From Nilaparvata lugens (taxonomy: Eukaryota; Arthropoda; Insecta; Hemiptera; Delphacidae): DNA of 64,000 nucleotides. Where the stretch lies: assembly GCF_014356525.2 (NCBI RefSeq), contig NC_052508.1, forward strand, positions 43,441,858 through 43,505,857, in the 5' to 3' direction. The notes below the pieces were generated by a model. The model was given only the letters and a program-made list of their open reading frames with translations, was not told the DNA's origin and ran no database searches. Position numbers and translations under genes: made by a program. Below are positions 21,534-34,972 of this stretch, one piece after another (the first letter of the stretch is position 1; each line of letters starts with the position of its first letter).

Positions 21534-23405
21534 AATTTTATTGGCCATAAAACAACATTACAAAAATGTAAGCAATAGGCTTCGTCAATAATAAGTAAAA
21601 TATCACAAGTTGGACTATAAAATGAACAAATTTACAAATACACATTGAAATATTGTAGTAAAATAACACGAGTTGGACTATAGAAACGAACAAAATTACA
21701 CATATACATTGAAATATTCCAGGTACTCATTGACAGAATAGAAAGCTTCAGACTTGAGCCATTTATCAACAGAAATACAAAACGTTTTCAATGGTAACTT
21801 CTTAACATTATCTGGTAAAAAATTAAACATGCGAATTTGTAGGTACTTATGACTTTTTAGAGTTTTAGTCAATCTAACTGTAGGTCTAGTTATATCGTCC
21901 CTATGTCTAGTATAATGTGAATGTATAGAAATATTTTTATCAAAATTAGACAGATTTTTCTTCACTGAGATTAAATTATAATATATATACAGACAAGGCA
22001 AGGTCATAATTTTGTGTTCTACAAAAATTCCTCTACAAGATTCATTGTATTTCATACCAAATATAACTCTAAGTGCTTTCTTTTGCCATATAAATGCTTT
22101 TTTTGAAGAAGATGAGTTGCCCCACAGTTTTACTCCATAAATCAAGTGTGAATGGAAGAGACCAAAGTAAATCATTTTAATTACATCAAGGTTTACACAA
22201 TATTTCAGTCTTTGTAAGAGAAATGTTACTCTAGAAAGCTTTTTACATAAATTCACTAGGTGATACTCCCAGCTGAGTTTACTATCTAAGTACATTCCTA
22301 GTAACTTTACAGGCTTGAAAACATCATCATTCAGATTCAGGTTACCAGTACTTACATTGTTGAGAGAAAATATTATTTGTTCTATTTTGCTCTCATTTAC
22401 CTTAAGTAAGTTGGCATTGAACCATACCTTAGACTCATCCATAGCCCTTCCAAGCGTATCCTGAACAGTTTTTATATCAACGTCCTTATGTACCAGAGTG
22501 GTATCATCTGCATATAATATTGAAAAGACAGAAACATTTTTACTAAAATCATTTACAAAGACCAGAAACAGAAAAGGGCCAAGGACTGATCCTAGAGGAA
22601 CCCCCATGGTTACATCAAGGAAATTTGAGTTTGCACTATTCAAGCTAACCATTTGTTTTCTATTTTTCAAATAACTCTTGATCAGCATGAGCTCCTTATC
22701 TTTAATACCATACTTTTCAAGTTTTTTGCAGAGTATAGAGTGAGAGACACAGTCGAATGCCTTGCTTAAGTCCAATAGTAAAGATCCAACTGGTTGCTTG
22801 AGTTCAAAACATATTCAACAAGTTTTTCAATTGCATCAATAGTACTATGATTCGGTCTAAAGCCATACTGAGAAGGATAGAACAGCTGGTTGTTAACAAA
22901 ATATTCATTAAGTTGAATTACAATACATGTCTCAATGATTTTACTTAGTATAGGTACAATTGCAATTGGTCTATAGTTCTGGGGTTTATTAGGATCCCCC
23001 TTCTTATAAACAGGTGTAACTTTGGTAACTTTTAGAAAATCAGGAAAAACTCCTTCACTCAGTATATAATTTACAATATAAGTCAGTTCAGATATAAAAA
23101 CATCAACTACATTTTTCAACAAATAATTTGACATACAATACACATCCTCAGATTTTGAGTGACTCATTCTATTTATAATAAGACTAATGATTGTTTTATT
23201 AACCTTCTTAAATTTAAAATTTTGGTTATTCAGATTACTATTGATACTATTATTTAAAAGATCAGAGTAGTCTACATCATTTGTACTATTACTGTTTGTT
23301 TGAATATTACCAGTAGCACATGACACATTAACAAAAAAATTATTAAACTGCTCAGGAGAGATTGGAATGACCTGTTTTGTTGAATTCACCAGATTACCTC
23401 AGATT
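21534..23405 (-). mobile_element. 5'-truncated CR1/jockey-like non-LTR retrotransposon
   Basis: The fragment is about 1.9 kb. It ends (minus-strand sense) with TTCTTGATTCTTGAGG, the kind of short 3' repeat used by CR1-like elements instead of poly-A. The endonuclease domain and ORF1 are missing (5' truncation). It lies immediately next to the end of copy A. No target duplication was established. Confidence 0.85.
21696..23389 (-). pseudogene. Non-LTR reverse transcriptase, one frameshift
   Basis: Two overlapping frames (23389-22766 and 22775-21696) make one reverse transcriptase with a shift near 22790. The upstream part has TPVYKKGDPNKPQNYRPIA and QYGFRPNHSTIDAI. The downstream part has DLSKAFDCVSHSIL, GVPLGSVLGPFLFLVFVND and the catalytic YADDT at its residues 88-92. 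It continues into the usual C-terminal domain (GMYLDSKLSWEYH, ALRVIFGMKY, YTRHRDDI) and a natural stop. Only the frameshift and 5' truncation prevent function, so this is a comparatively young copy. Confidence 0.93.
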
Positions 23406-23648
23406 TGCTAGAGCTATCACCTTCCACTTTTGCTTTCGGAAGTGCTTATAATAGACAACAAGAATAATTATTATTCTCATATATATATATTGTTTATTTT
23501 TCTGTGTGGCGAAAAATAACGTTCTCACCATGGGCAAAAATGTTTTTCCGGCTCTCAATCTTTTCTAGTCCTCGGCCTACGGCCTCGGACTTGAAAACCG
23601 ATTTCGAGCCAGAAAAGTCTCATTTTCGGCCCTAGGTGCGAAATATAC
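23406..23648. other. Junction sequence with small hairpins
   Basis: Between the non-LTR element and copy B. It contains TTTTTCCGGCTCTC versus inverse TTTTCTGGCTCGAAA around a CTCGGCCTACGGCCTCGG core. It is probably a short unclassified repeat. No gene. Confidence 0.4.
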
Positions 23649-23649
23649 T

Positions 23650-26222
23650 ATTTCGAAAAAAGGGTTGTCATTTTATTTTACCAATACAATTTTTATCCTT
23701 CATCATGAATTTCATGCGTAGTAATCATTGAGTTCTCTTAATATTCTTAGTTATTGGTTAACCAATTTTTAGGTTAGCCTTGTTTAAATTAGCTTTTTCA
23801 AATTCAAACCCGTATTTCAATTATTGTCAAGAAATATAATATAGAGTTGAGTTGCTTGAGCTTTGAATTAGGCCAACCTATTGTTTTTTCCAATTTTGAT
23901 TACAGTATTGCTCAATTTCTACGAAAGGAATTACAATCACGGCTTTTGTAGTATGCTAATATTTATAGCTTTATTAGATTTAAATAATTTATAGATTAAA
24001 CATAATTTTTTTGAAAAGGTAAATTGGTAGTCTATTACTCATTTTATTATATAAGTCACTATTGGAAAAGAATTCTTCTTAAATCATAACAAGAATGGCT
24101 TGAAATAGAAAACTTTTGCAGTGTAGGTTATATTTAGTATTAAAACAGAACCTACAGTACGGTATTTCTAACAATATTATTATAACCTAAACGAAAATAT
24201 GTGATCAATGATTATACTGCTAGCTTACTCAGTAAATGATTTCAATATTCAGCCTGATCCAGTAACTTACATAAATAATTATTATCTAATCTGTTTCTAC
24301 TCTTAACAAAGACAGTACGACACAATTTGAAATTTGATGATTCCCCGATCCAAGACCGTGAGGAATACATCTTACTCATCGGAAGTAAGTACCGGTAAGT
24401 AGTGTTCTTTATGGGTTATGTCTGATCGATACAGAGTAAATAATAATTTGTTGCAAAGTGAGATATCAGAGTTCTTGTATTTATATCATATGTAAGACCA
24501 TGTCTTATTATGAAAAATCTATGTATATTCTTCAATAGTGCTAATGAACCAATGATATGTTTATTGATGCTCTGGTAGGATACTACTTGAAAGATTTATT
24601 CTTGGTCATAACAGTTATAATATGAATAATATCCTGATACATGAGAATAAGGGTATGATCACATTGAATGGGTATGTGCAAATTTACGTCGAATCACGCA
24701 TGACCCGAAAAACAAAATTTGAAAAATGCTATTGAAACACGTTGTTCACACTGAACGCAACCAAGTGCATGCTTACAGTGTGAGTGTACCTTTTGCTCTT
24801 TTCAGATATTGTACGTTTCTCGTCTGCACGCTTGGTTATGCATAATTAAGCGCGCTCTTGCACAAAAATATACTAATAATTATTATGGTCTCTTCTAACA
24901 TGCAAAGGCTAGAGTCCCCCAGCTGAGTTAAGATTATCTGCTAAATGGCAGGGGTATCATTATAGCGCAATTAATAATCCAATTCAGTGTTGCTATAAAT
25001 TTGTCATTTCATTCCTTGAACTGTTATTTTATATACCGTAAAACCGGCTAACTTGGGACAGTTGTCTAACTTGGGACAGTTTAACCCCTTCCCTTCAATT
25101 CCAACTTACCAGCTGTCTGTGCAATTCATTCTGAGCTCTGGCATTGTGGATTTGTTGAGAACACATCATTAAAAATATTTAATAACGTTTAGAACATTAG
25201 ATTATCAGCTTAGATACTTTTTTAACAGTCATAACAATCTACTATTTGTAACCTAGAAATTGAGCCTTTAAGAACTTCTATTGTGTGCACTCAATTATTA
25301 CACACGACTATTTTATCAATCATTTGATTATTTTACAGTTAAAGTATTTTTATTATGAATATGATACATATTATTCAAAATTCAATGTATCAAGGTAGCC
25401 TTCAACCACTCAATTGTCTAATTACAGGCAAATCATATTGGTGTCCCAAGTTACCCAACCTCTGTTGGTAATTTGGGACACCATATTTTTCAATTTTTTT
25501 TCAGAACAGGTTGGAATAATAATAAATTGAATGTATATATTTGAAGTATTATTGAAGACCTGAGTTCTGAGCACAGGAGAAATAAACTATTGAAATAATA
25601 ATGCAACTGAATTTCAAGTCAAAGTTGAAAACTGTCCCAAGTTAGCCGGTTTGACGGTATGCTAAAAATTTGAACATTTTCTCCTTATTTGGTTTTGAAA
25701 ATGCTGATAAAACACAGATAAACACTGGAAACGCCAATATCTAGCACACCTTCTAGGCCCTGCAATAGCCTACATAACTAATACACCTCAAGTTACCTAA
25801 AATTTTGTACCAAACGTAAAAATTTTCTCTTGAATTTTTAAAAAGCTGAGAAAATGCTGGTAAGAGCAAAAAAATCGCCTATTCTGGGCGATATAGAAGT
25901 CAATAAGGTTTAGCTATTTTGAATTTCTAGACCCTATAACTGAACTTGTATTCAACATTTTTCTGTCAATTCTTGAAAAAGCTTGAGAAGCTTGAAAAGG
26001 CTTGAGAATGTACAACACACCAGCATTAAACGGTCGTCCTTACACCAAAAGAAAAGTGTTTTTCCAGTTTAAAGTTATCAAAATACAATATACTTTGTAA
26101 CAATATTGGTAAAAAATATGGATAATCAACAACCAATCAACTGAAACACGACTTTCTTACTTATCCGGGTGAGTAAATAGATTAATGGGTAAAAGAATGA
26201 GTTTCATTTTACTTCTACCTAA
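23650..26222. repeat. Duplicated segment, copy B (with insertion)
   Basis: Direct-orientation copy of about 19575-21533, starting TTTCGAAAAAAGGGTTG and ending TTTTACTTCTACCT in both. It is longer only because of the 622 bp element at 25036-25657. Removing that and one TA restores the copy A sequence exactly at the junction. Confidence 0.92.
25036..25657. mobile_element. 622 bp TA-flanked inverted-repeat element (MITE)
   Basis: The ends are CCGTAAAACCGGCTAACTTG on the left and, inverted, CCGTCAAACCGGCTAACTTG on the right, followed in both by GGACAG. TA lies on each side (25034-25035 and 25658-25659), and copy A preserves the empty site. An internal motif CTAACTTGGGACAG is repeated near the left end. 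A smaller inner inverted repeat (TGGTGTCCCAAGTTACC / GGTAATTTGGGACACCA) lies at about 25438-25484. TIR and TA target fit a Tc1/mariner-pogo type source. No ORF. Confidence 0.92.
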
Positions 26223-26438
26223 TATATATTAATGTAATTATATTAATGTCAAAAAACTGATATGTTTATACTTCATTCAGTTTTGAAGCTCTGCTATTTG
26301 AATTACAGCACAATCTTGAATAACTTTTGCTTTAACAATTATTACCCACAGTTGTGGGATCAGAGGAAACACATACTGTAATTCAAAACACTACTAGCAG
26401 TTTTAATGATTCTAAACTTTGAAGAAAGTATAGGTATA
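26223..26438. other. Short AT-rich spacer
   Basis: Between copy B and the pogo-type element; no feature recognised. Confidence 0.5.
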
Positions 26439-26440
26439 TA

Positions 26441-29400
26441 GGGAGACTGGGGCTAGTGTGGACATTTTTTTTCATTTTGCTATAAAAACTTGGAAAACCG
26501 TTATTATCGACCAAATTCACATACTTTGCATAGGTATTCTATTTACCTATATAACAGACTCAGAACATGTGCAAAAATTAATGTTCTGGGGATGGAAATC
26601 TAATTTTAAAATAATTCTACAAATGTCTACTCTAGCCCCTATATGGGGCTAGAGTAGACAATCAATATTTTCGAGTGGGGCTGGAGTGGACAAAATAAAA
26701 AAATCTACTTTTTACAATAATTTTATTAATAACACATTATTTAAGAAATCTGTGAGTCATTTATAAGATTAAAAATGGAATAATAAGTTGAAATTGTTAA
26801 GCCTAAGCCTTTAGATTATTTGATATAATAATTTTTGAAGTTTACTTCAAAACTAAAATAATTGGCTGTCCTCTTTGTTCCTCTTTTTTCCACTGGTTTT
26901 GGAAGCTTGAAGCAAATATCTCCAATGTCAACTGTTGATGCATCTGTCACACCTGGAAATATGAATTTCTTCTGCTTTTTCCTGAGGTATTTCACTTCAT
27001 ATTCATTATCTGAAATTCTACTCTGCAATTGTCCAACATAGTAAACAAGACTTCCTTTGAAGCTTTCAAATTTCACAATTACAAAATCTCCCTGTTTCAA
27101 ATTGCAATTAGGCCTATCCAGAGGTTCAGGCTCAGGAAGATCACTATCACTGTCTTTGAAGGCTTCATTCTCTGATTCTAGATCCATTTCTATTTTGGAC
27201 TCTTCACTTTCGAAACTTGAATCTTTTTTTGAAGAGAATCTGAGATGTTTACTTGTCTGTCTCTCTACTTTTCTCTTCAATTTTTCTTCCTTCTCAACCA
27301 ATTTCCTCTTCTTCTTTTCTTCTATATCTTCCAAACGTTTCTTTTCTGGAGTTTTGGTGAAAACTCGAGATTTTCCTCTTTCCCTCCCACTTGAAGAAAT
27401 TTTCCTGGGTCCAGCTTTAGGAAAAGGCAAAACATTTTCCAGGTGTGATGTTAACATCTTGCCTTGAATTCGTAGATTTGATGATTGATGAAGATGGAGT
27501 CTTTGAAGGAGTGATCTCAATGATGGAGGATGAAGATGGAGAAGTCGGTGCAAGCATGGCAGTCTCATTCGAAGTTTGAGGAGTTGGTGCAATTGTGAGG
27601 ATTTCCTTTTGAGTCTGATTAGTTTGTGGAATCATGGGAACATCATTTTTGTTGTGTTATCATATGGTGGTGGCCTGTCAGTAACGTAGCTGCACAGAAA
27701 ATCTTCATCACAGAATGCAAGTCTATTCACAGGCCAAATTCCAGGTTTTGAAAAGAAGACACAATATTTTTTGGCGTGAATGAATTGAGATAAGCTTTAC
27801 CTACAAGACTAGCAATGTGTTCCACTCTTATCCCTGTGTTTTTTGAAGACAGTGTGCAAGTTAGATCATTGAAAGCTACCCTCAGAGCGGCTTTGAAAGG
27901 ACCAAACACACCAATGTCCAATGGTTGAAGCCGGTGTGAGCAATGAGGTGGAAATGTTAAAAGTACAATGCCACTGTCCTTGGCAAAAGATACAGCTTCC
28001 AAAGTAATATGACTAGTGTGGTTGTCCAAAAGCAAAAGGTATGGCCTCTCTTTTGTACAGTTTGTTTGCTCTTTTATGTGCTGTAGAACTTTCAAGAAGT
28101 GTTCAGCAGTCATCCAACCTGTATTGGATGGAAATCCTAGGCTTCCAGTAGGAGCTCCAGCAAGGTAATGACTCTTGTAACGAAGTCTTGGGAAAATAAA
28201 AACTGGGGCTAAACTATTGCCATTTGCAATAATTATGGCACAGACTGTGACTAGTTCCCCTCTCTCTCTTGCTACTATTTGGCCAACTTGTTTCTTACCA
28301 GTTTCTGCTATCACCTTGGGGCTTGGAAGTACAGTTGTGACACCAGTCTCATCCAAATTTAAAATTCTATCTGGTGAAAAATTATATTTATCCATTACTG
28401 CACAGAAGTTTCCAAAGAATTCTTCAATACTTGTCTTGTTGAATGCACTTGCACATGCAAGGCTGGTATTTTCAGGTTTACAGAGACTCAGAAAAGGGTG
28501 GCGTTTCTTGTAACTCTGAATTCAGTCAATACCTGCACACTCATTGCTATCCCAACTTTCAGGGTATTTTACTTTCAGTTTTTTTGCATATTCATATGCA
28601 AGTTTTCGTGCTTGTAAATAAGTCAAACCATAGTGCATTGATAAAGCTTTGGTTAGATATTCTTGCAGCATCTTTTCTTGATCATCAGAAAACACTTGGT
28701 GAACATGGTATTTATGCTTAACTTTCACTTTGAGACTTGATGCAACATCTTTCTCTGGTGTGTTGTCAGTCTCTGAATCATTGCCCTCACCTGCTTTTAG
28801 AGCTTTGAGTCGCTTGAAGAGCATAGATTTTGTGAGTCCAAATTTAGCAGCACTCTCGTATGGTCTTCTTCTCCTTCATCACCTCATGTATCGCTTTCTT
28901 CACATTCTCTTCAGAAATGTCAGCACAGGAAGTTTTCCTCTCATAAGTTCGTACCATCTGAAACAAACAAAAATGACAGTTTTTTTAGTACCAAGCAATT
29001 AAATCATTGGGCTAACCTTAAAAATATTCTTATTAATTAAATTCTCAAATGGATGATTATGAATAATAATCAGGCTGGTTGCAATTCCATATGTCTTGAA
29101 CATTGTTCCAGCACAATCATTAACATCAATATCCCTAAAGTCACCCATAACCAAAGCTAGTCAATCTAACTAATGTTGATATAATAATTATGTTTGAGGC
29201 ATAGCCTAAGAAACTGCAGCCATTAGGCGTATTTATATTCTTGAAAAATAATCTAAATATATAATTAAATAACTCTTTAACACATTATCATTACTTAATA
29301 ATTGAGTAAATGTGATAAATCATTATGTGTGTAGTGTGGGGCTAATGTAGACAATGTCCACAACAGCCCCTATGTGCAATGTCCACTTTAGCCCCCATAG

Positions 29401-29756
29401 ACCATTTTAAGAAGAAATAGATTTGACTTATGAAAATTAATTGAAATCAGAGGCTTTATTCCTGAGTAATCAAGATAATAACTAATATTGAATTAAATAC
29501 AAAGAAACTTTCCAAACATATAATAATTGAATGATTTATTACCTTAAAAGATGACGAGATTTTACAGTTGAAGCGCCAAAAACGTTGTATTTTTATTCCA
29601 ACTTAACCTCAAATGCGATCGACTCCAAACTTACACATGCGGTTAGAAGTCATGTTGCCAACCTAAGAAAATTAATTTCCCGAGATTGTATCAGTATAGA
29701 TGGGAACAGCTGACTTGTCTACACCAGCCCCGTGTCCACACTAGCCCCAGTCTCCC
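26441..29756 (-). mobile_element. Pogo/Tigger-type DNA transposon, 3.3 kb
   Basis: Perfect terminal inverted repeats of at least 24 bp begin GGGAGACTGGGGCTAGTGTG at both ends, flanked by TA (26439-26440, 29757-29758). Degenerate copies of the terminal motif occur inside both ends: CTCTAGCCCC and GGGGCTAGAGTAGACA near 26630-26660, GGGGCTGGAGTGGACA near 26680, and GGGGCTAATGTAGACA and CCACTTTAGCCCC near 29340-29400. These are plausible transposase binding sites. One degraded transposase lies on the minus strand. Confidence 0.95.
26816..28915 (-). pseudogene. Pogo-type transposase, frameshifted
   Basis: Read on the minus strand: an N-terminal helix-turn-helix start (MVRTYERKTSCADISEENV, from about 28953), a shift near 28850, then FGLTKSMLFKRLKAL and a CENP-B-like segment (28824-28522). 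After a shift near 28515 comes the DDE_1 catalytic region (about 28500-27727), with NLDETGVTTV (first Asp), LLLDNHTSHI (second Asp) and HCSHRLQPLDIGVFGPFK. Another shift near 27735 leads into GIWPVNRLAF and DEDFLCSYVTDRPP. A Lys/Glu-rich linker and a C-terminal segment of chromo-like or Tudor-like appearance (GDFVIVKFESFKGSLVYYVG, then YEVKYLRKKQKKFIFPG) end at 26816. The catalytic residues survive, but at least three frameshifts inactivate it. Confidence 0.93.
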
Positions 29757-29758
29757 TA

Positions 29759-29934
29759 CAGTAGTTCAATTGAAATATTATTTATGATTGTAAATGTCAT
29801 AATGTCAATAAAAAAATTACGGTGTAAACTATACAGTTAATTTTGTAGACCTACCAGGGTACACTATTTTATAAATGTAACTCATTCTCTATTAAATGTA
29901 TGCCAGCTATGAATCATATAAGCCTAAAAAGCTT

Positions 29935-29984
<50 letters not shown>

Positions 29985-30290
29985 AATATTTATCCTACAC
30001 AATACAAAATAAACACTTTTTTACTTGAAAGTTTTGAAAAAATAATGAATTTAGTCTTAAACTCCAGAATAGAGTTGAGCGCACCCATAAATACATCGTA
30101 CTTAAATTCGTTTAGAAAGAAACTTAAACTTAAAAGAATAATTTAGATTATCAACAATGTTTTTATAATTCATTGTTGTTCAATAACATGATAATTCTCA
30201 TTTATAAACCATGACTCTGCTAAACTTAATACTTTTGTAAATGAAGTAAGTTTGAATTTGAATAAGCTATCTTGAAACAAGTACCGGTAA
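29759..30290. other. Spacer with (AT)n microsatellite
   Basis: About 29937-29980 is an uninterrupted AT dinucleotide run. The rest is AT-rich with no gene recognised. Confidence 0.7.
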
Positions 30291-30468
30291 CCTACAAATT
30301 GGTTAACCAATAACTAAAAATATTAATATAATTCAATGATTACTACCCTTGAAATTTATGATATATAAAATTTGAATTGGAAAAATAAAATAACAAGTCT
30401 CTATTCCAAAAAAGTGATTATCAGTTGTATTAAACGTTTATTCATGAAAAATTCCATTCAACTAAAGC
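30291..30468. repeat. Duplicated segment, copy C, first part (inverted)
   Basis: Reverse complement of about 19525-19700 (GGTTAACCAATAACTAA and TGAAAAATTCCATT are shared). It stops where the fold-back cluster begins and resumes at 35745. Confidence 0.8.
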
Positions 30469-31560
30469 CTTGTACACACGTCCGTACAGATTCGCGCGAA
30501 CATTCAAAAAGCCTCGGCATTCAAAAAGCTATCTGATTTGCAGACGACACGAAGACATGGTAGATGTAAATTTTCCACATCATGACAACAATGGCGTCAT
30601 TCCATCATTGAAGATAATTATTACAAAATGCAGCTGTATCATTTATTTTAATGACTTGTATAATAAAATCGAAAATAAAACTCAACAAACGATGTTGGTG
30701 GGTTGAACGATTGTAGGTTTAAGTAAGGAAATAAATTGCTACATGACATAAGATATGAGATTGTCAATACAAACTTTATTAGGATGTCAAAACATTATTT
30801 TGTTTATATACTGAAACTAATTCAACTAGTTATCCAAAACAAATGATACAGTACCATCATGAGGGAAGCAATAACTTCACAAGAACGATTGGCCCTAACT
30901 TTGAGATTCTTGGCATTAGGCGATTCATTTGTTGGTTTCCAATATCTATTCTGAATCTCAAAAAAGGAAATTTCTACAATAATTCTAGAAGTTTTGATGA
31001 CCTAATCAAAAGCACTTAACACTGCCCTACAAAATTGACAGTCTCCTTTAACGAAATTAGCCAAAAATTGAATCAAATACTGAATTGATGCCCATTTTAA
31101 ACTAACTCTGCTCATACACATGACAAAACAAGATTTTCCAAGAAATCAGCTTAAAGATTTACCTTTAATAAGGAATACTAGTTCAAAGTTTGAATAAATC
31201 TCTCTATGGATAGCCCAGCTATCTAAAACATATAATATCATATTGAAGATTACAATTTTAATTACCAACTCTGATTGATAACATAAAACAAACACAACAT
31301 GATTTGATAGCCACTACAGTAAGATAATAATTATGTGAGCTATACTTTTTTGTAGGGACCATGTAGAGAAGCTATTTTCACTTAAATTATGCAGTTCTAA
31401 ATTTGTTAAACATGATAAAAAATTATATACTCCATGCATGTTTCTATTTAAATATTTGATAATCCACATATCCTACAAAATCACAAAAATCCTACAATTT
31501 ACAATTAGTTATTAGATCACAATTTGATTTGTCATTTATTAACCTAATTCATTGGAATTA

Positions 31561-31877
31561 GGTTATGACGCCTTCAATGTTTACGTTTTGCCTCACCCGT
31601 ATGGCAAAAACGCGTCCACACGTACATTCAAAGCTCGCCCGAGGCGCCTTTGAGCACGCCATAAAACGGTGTACACACGTACGTTTGCCTCTGGTGAGCA
31701 TACGTGTATGGGCTTGCATTCGCACGTGTGGACACTGTTCGCTGAGGCATGTGGGCGAACCGGAACCCTGTCGGTATTTTGGCGTGCTCAAAGGCGCCTC
31801 GGGCGAGCATTGAATGTACGTGTGGACGCGATTTTGCCATACGGGTGAGGCAAAACGTAACATTGAAGGCGTCATAA
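31561..31877. repeat. GC-rich palindromic core between arms 1 and 2
   Basis: The left half (ATGACGCCTTCAATGTTTAC, GCCTCACCCGTATGGCAAAA) is the inverse of the right half with an asymmetric centre (about 31665-31790). Small open frames appear on both strands only because AT-rich stops are scarce here. Confidence 0.8.
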
Positions 31878-34800
31878 CCTAATTCATTGGAATTAGGTTA
31901 ATGAATGACAAATCAAATTGTGATCCAATAACTAATTGTAAATTGTGGGATTTTTGTAATTTTGTAGGATATGTGGATTGTCAAATATTTAAATAGAAAC
32001 ATGCATGGAATATGAAATTTGTATCCTGATTAACAAATTTAGAACTGCATAATTTAAGTGAAAAAAGCTTCTATAAAGGGTTCCTACAAGAAAGTATAGC
32101 TCAAATATTATTTTACTGTGGCTATCAAATCATCTTATGTTTGTTTCATGTTATCAATCAGAGTTGTTAATTGAAATTGTAATCTTCAATATGATATTAT
32201 ACGTTTTAGATAGCTAGGCTATCTATACAGAGATTTATTCAAACTTTGAACTAGTATTCCCTTAAAGGTAAATCTTGAAGCTAATCTTTTGGAGAATCTT
32301 GTTTTGTCATGTGTTTGAGCAGAGTTAGTTTAAAATGGGCAGCAATTTAGTATTTGATTCAATTTATTGCTAATTTCCTTAAAGAAGACTGTCAATTTTG
32401 TGAGACAATGTTAAGTGCTTTGATTGGGTCATCAAAACTTCTGGAATTATTGTAGAAATTTTCTTTTTGGAAGAAAGTGATATCATTATTGTTTAGATAA
32501 CTAGTTGAATTAGATTCAGTATATTAACAAGATAATGTTTGACAACCTAATAAAGTTTGAACTGTCAATCTTATGTCATGTAGCAATTTATTTCCTTACT
32601 CCAACCTACAATCGTTCAACCCACCAACATCGTTTGTCAAGTTCTATTTTTGATTTTATTATATAAGTCATTGAAATAAAATGATACTGCTGCAATTTGT
32701 GATAACTATCTTCAATGATGGAATGACGCCATTGTTGTCATGTGGAAAATCTACATCTACCATGTCTTCGTGTCGTCTGCAAATCAGATAGCTTTTTGAA
32801 AGCCGAGGCATACGTGGATCGCGTCCACAAGGACGTACAGTGAATGTTGAGGCATATGTACATACGATTGTTCGCGCGAATCTGTACGGACGTGTGTACA
32901 AGGCTTAATACCGTCAGGGTTCCGGTTCGCCCACATGCCTCAGCGAACAGTGTCCAGACGTGCGAATGCAAGCCCGGGCGTGCTCAAAGGCGCCTCGGGC
33001 GAGCATACGTGTATGGGCTTGCATTCGCACGTGTGGACACTGTTCGCTGAGGCATGTGGGCGAACCGGAACCCTGTCGGTATTTTGGCGTGCTCAAAGGC
33101 GCCTTGGGCGAGCATTGAATGTACGTGTGGACGCGATTTTGCCATACGGGTGAGGCAAAACGTAAACATTGAAGGCGTCATAACCTAATTCCAATGAATT
33201 AGGTTAATGAATGACAAATCAAATTGTGATCCAATAACTAATTGTAAATTGTAGGATTTTTGTCATTTTGTAGGATATGTGGATTGTCAAATAGAAACTA
33301 TTAAATTAATTTAAATAGAAACATGCATGGAGTATATAATTTGTATCATGATTAACAAATTTAGAACTGCATAACTTAAGTGAAAAAAGCTCCTCTACAG
33401 GGTTCCTACAAGAAAGTATAGCTCAAATATTATTTTACTGTGGCTATCAAATCATCTTGTGTTTGTTTCATGTTATCAATCAGAGTTGTTAATTAAAATT
33501 GTAATCTTCAATATGATATTATTCGTTTTAGATAGCTAGGCTATCTATAGAGAGATTTATTCAAACTTTCAACTAGTATTTTCTTAAAGGTAAATCTTGA
33601 AGCTAATCTTTTGGAGAATCTTGTTTTGTCATGTGTATGAGCAGAGCTAGTTCAAAATGGGCAGCAATTCAGTATTTGATTCAATTTATTGCTAATTTCC
33701 TCAAAGAAGACTGTAAATTTTTTGAGACAGTGTCAAGTGCTTTGATTAGGTCATCAAAACTTCTGGAATTATTGTAGAAATTTTCTTTTTTTTGAGATTC
33801 AGAATAGATATTGGGAACCAACAAATGAATCCCCTAATGCCAAGAATCTCAAAGTTAGAGCCAATCGTTCTTGTGGAGTTATTGCTTCCCTCATGATGAT
33901 ATCATTATTGTTTAGATAACTAGTTGAATTAGATTCGGTATATTAACAAAATGATGTTTTGACAACCTAATAAAGTTTGAATTGTCAATCTTATGTCATG
34001 TAGCAATTTATTTCCTTACTTCAACCTACAATCGTTCAACCCACCAACATCGTTTGTCAAGTTTTATTTTTGATTTTATTATATAAGTCATTGAAATAAA
34101 ATGATACTGCTGCAATTTGTGATAACTATCTTCAATGATGGAATGACGCCATTGTAGTCATGTTGTGGAAAATCTACATCTACCATGTCTTCGTGTCGTC
34201 TGCAAATCAGATAGCTTTTTGAATGCCGAGGCATACGTGGCACGCGTCCACAAGGACGTACAGTGAATGCCGAGGCATGTGTACATACGATTGTTCGCGT
34301 GAATCTATACGGACGTGTGTACAAGGCTTCAAACGGTGTACACACGTACGTTTGCCTCGGGTGAGCATACGCCTTGTACACACGTCCGTACAGATTCGCG
34401 CGAACAATCGTATGTACATATGCCTCAACATTCACTGTACGTCCTTGTGGACGCGATCCACGTATGCCTCGGCATTCAAAAAGCTATCTGATTTGCAGAC
34501 GACACGTTACATGGTAGAAGTAAATTTTCCACATCATGACAAATTGACAACAATGGCGTCATTCCATCATTGAAGATAATTATTACAAAATGCAGCTGTA
34601 TCATCTATTTTGATGACTAGTATAATAATAAAATTGAAAATATAACTTAACAAACGATGTTGGTAGGTTGAACAATTGTAGGTTGAAGTAAGGAAATAAA
34701 TTGCTATAAGATATGAGATTGTCAATTCAAAAGAGGAAATTTCCACAATAATTCCAGAAGTTTTGATGACCTTATCAAAGCACTTAACACTGTCCTACAA

Positions 34801-34972
34801 AATTGACAGTCTTCTTTAACAAAATTAGCCATAAATTGAATCAAATACTGAATTGCTGCCTATTTTAAACCAACTCTGCTCATATACATAAAAAAACAAG
34901 ATTCTCCAAAAGATTAGCTTCAAGATTTACCATTAAGGAATACTTGTTCAAAGTTTGAATAAATCTCTCTAT

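Noticed and set aside
27057..28513. Plus-strand frames opposite the pogo-type transposase
   Set aside because: They are antisense shadows of the transposase; the minus strand carries the catalytic motifs.
29934..30146. Frame starting with repeated Tyr-Ile
   Set aside because: It is a translation of the AT dinucleotide run.
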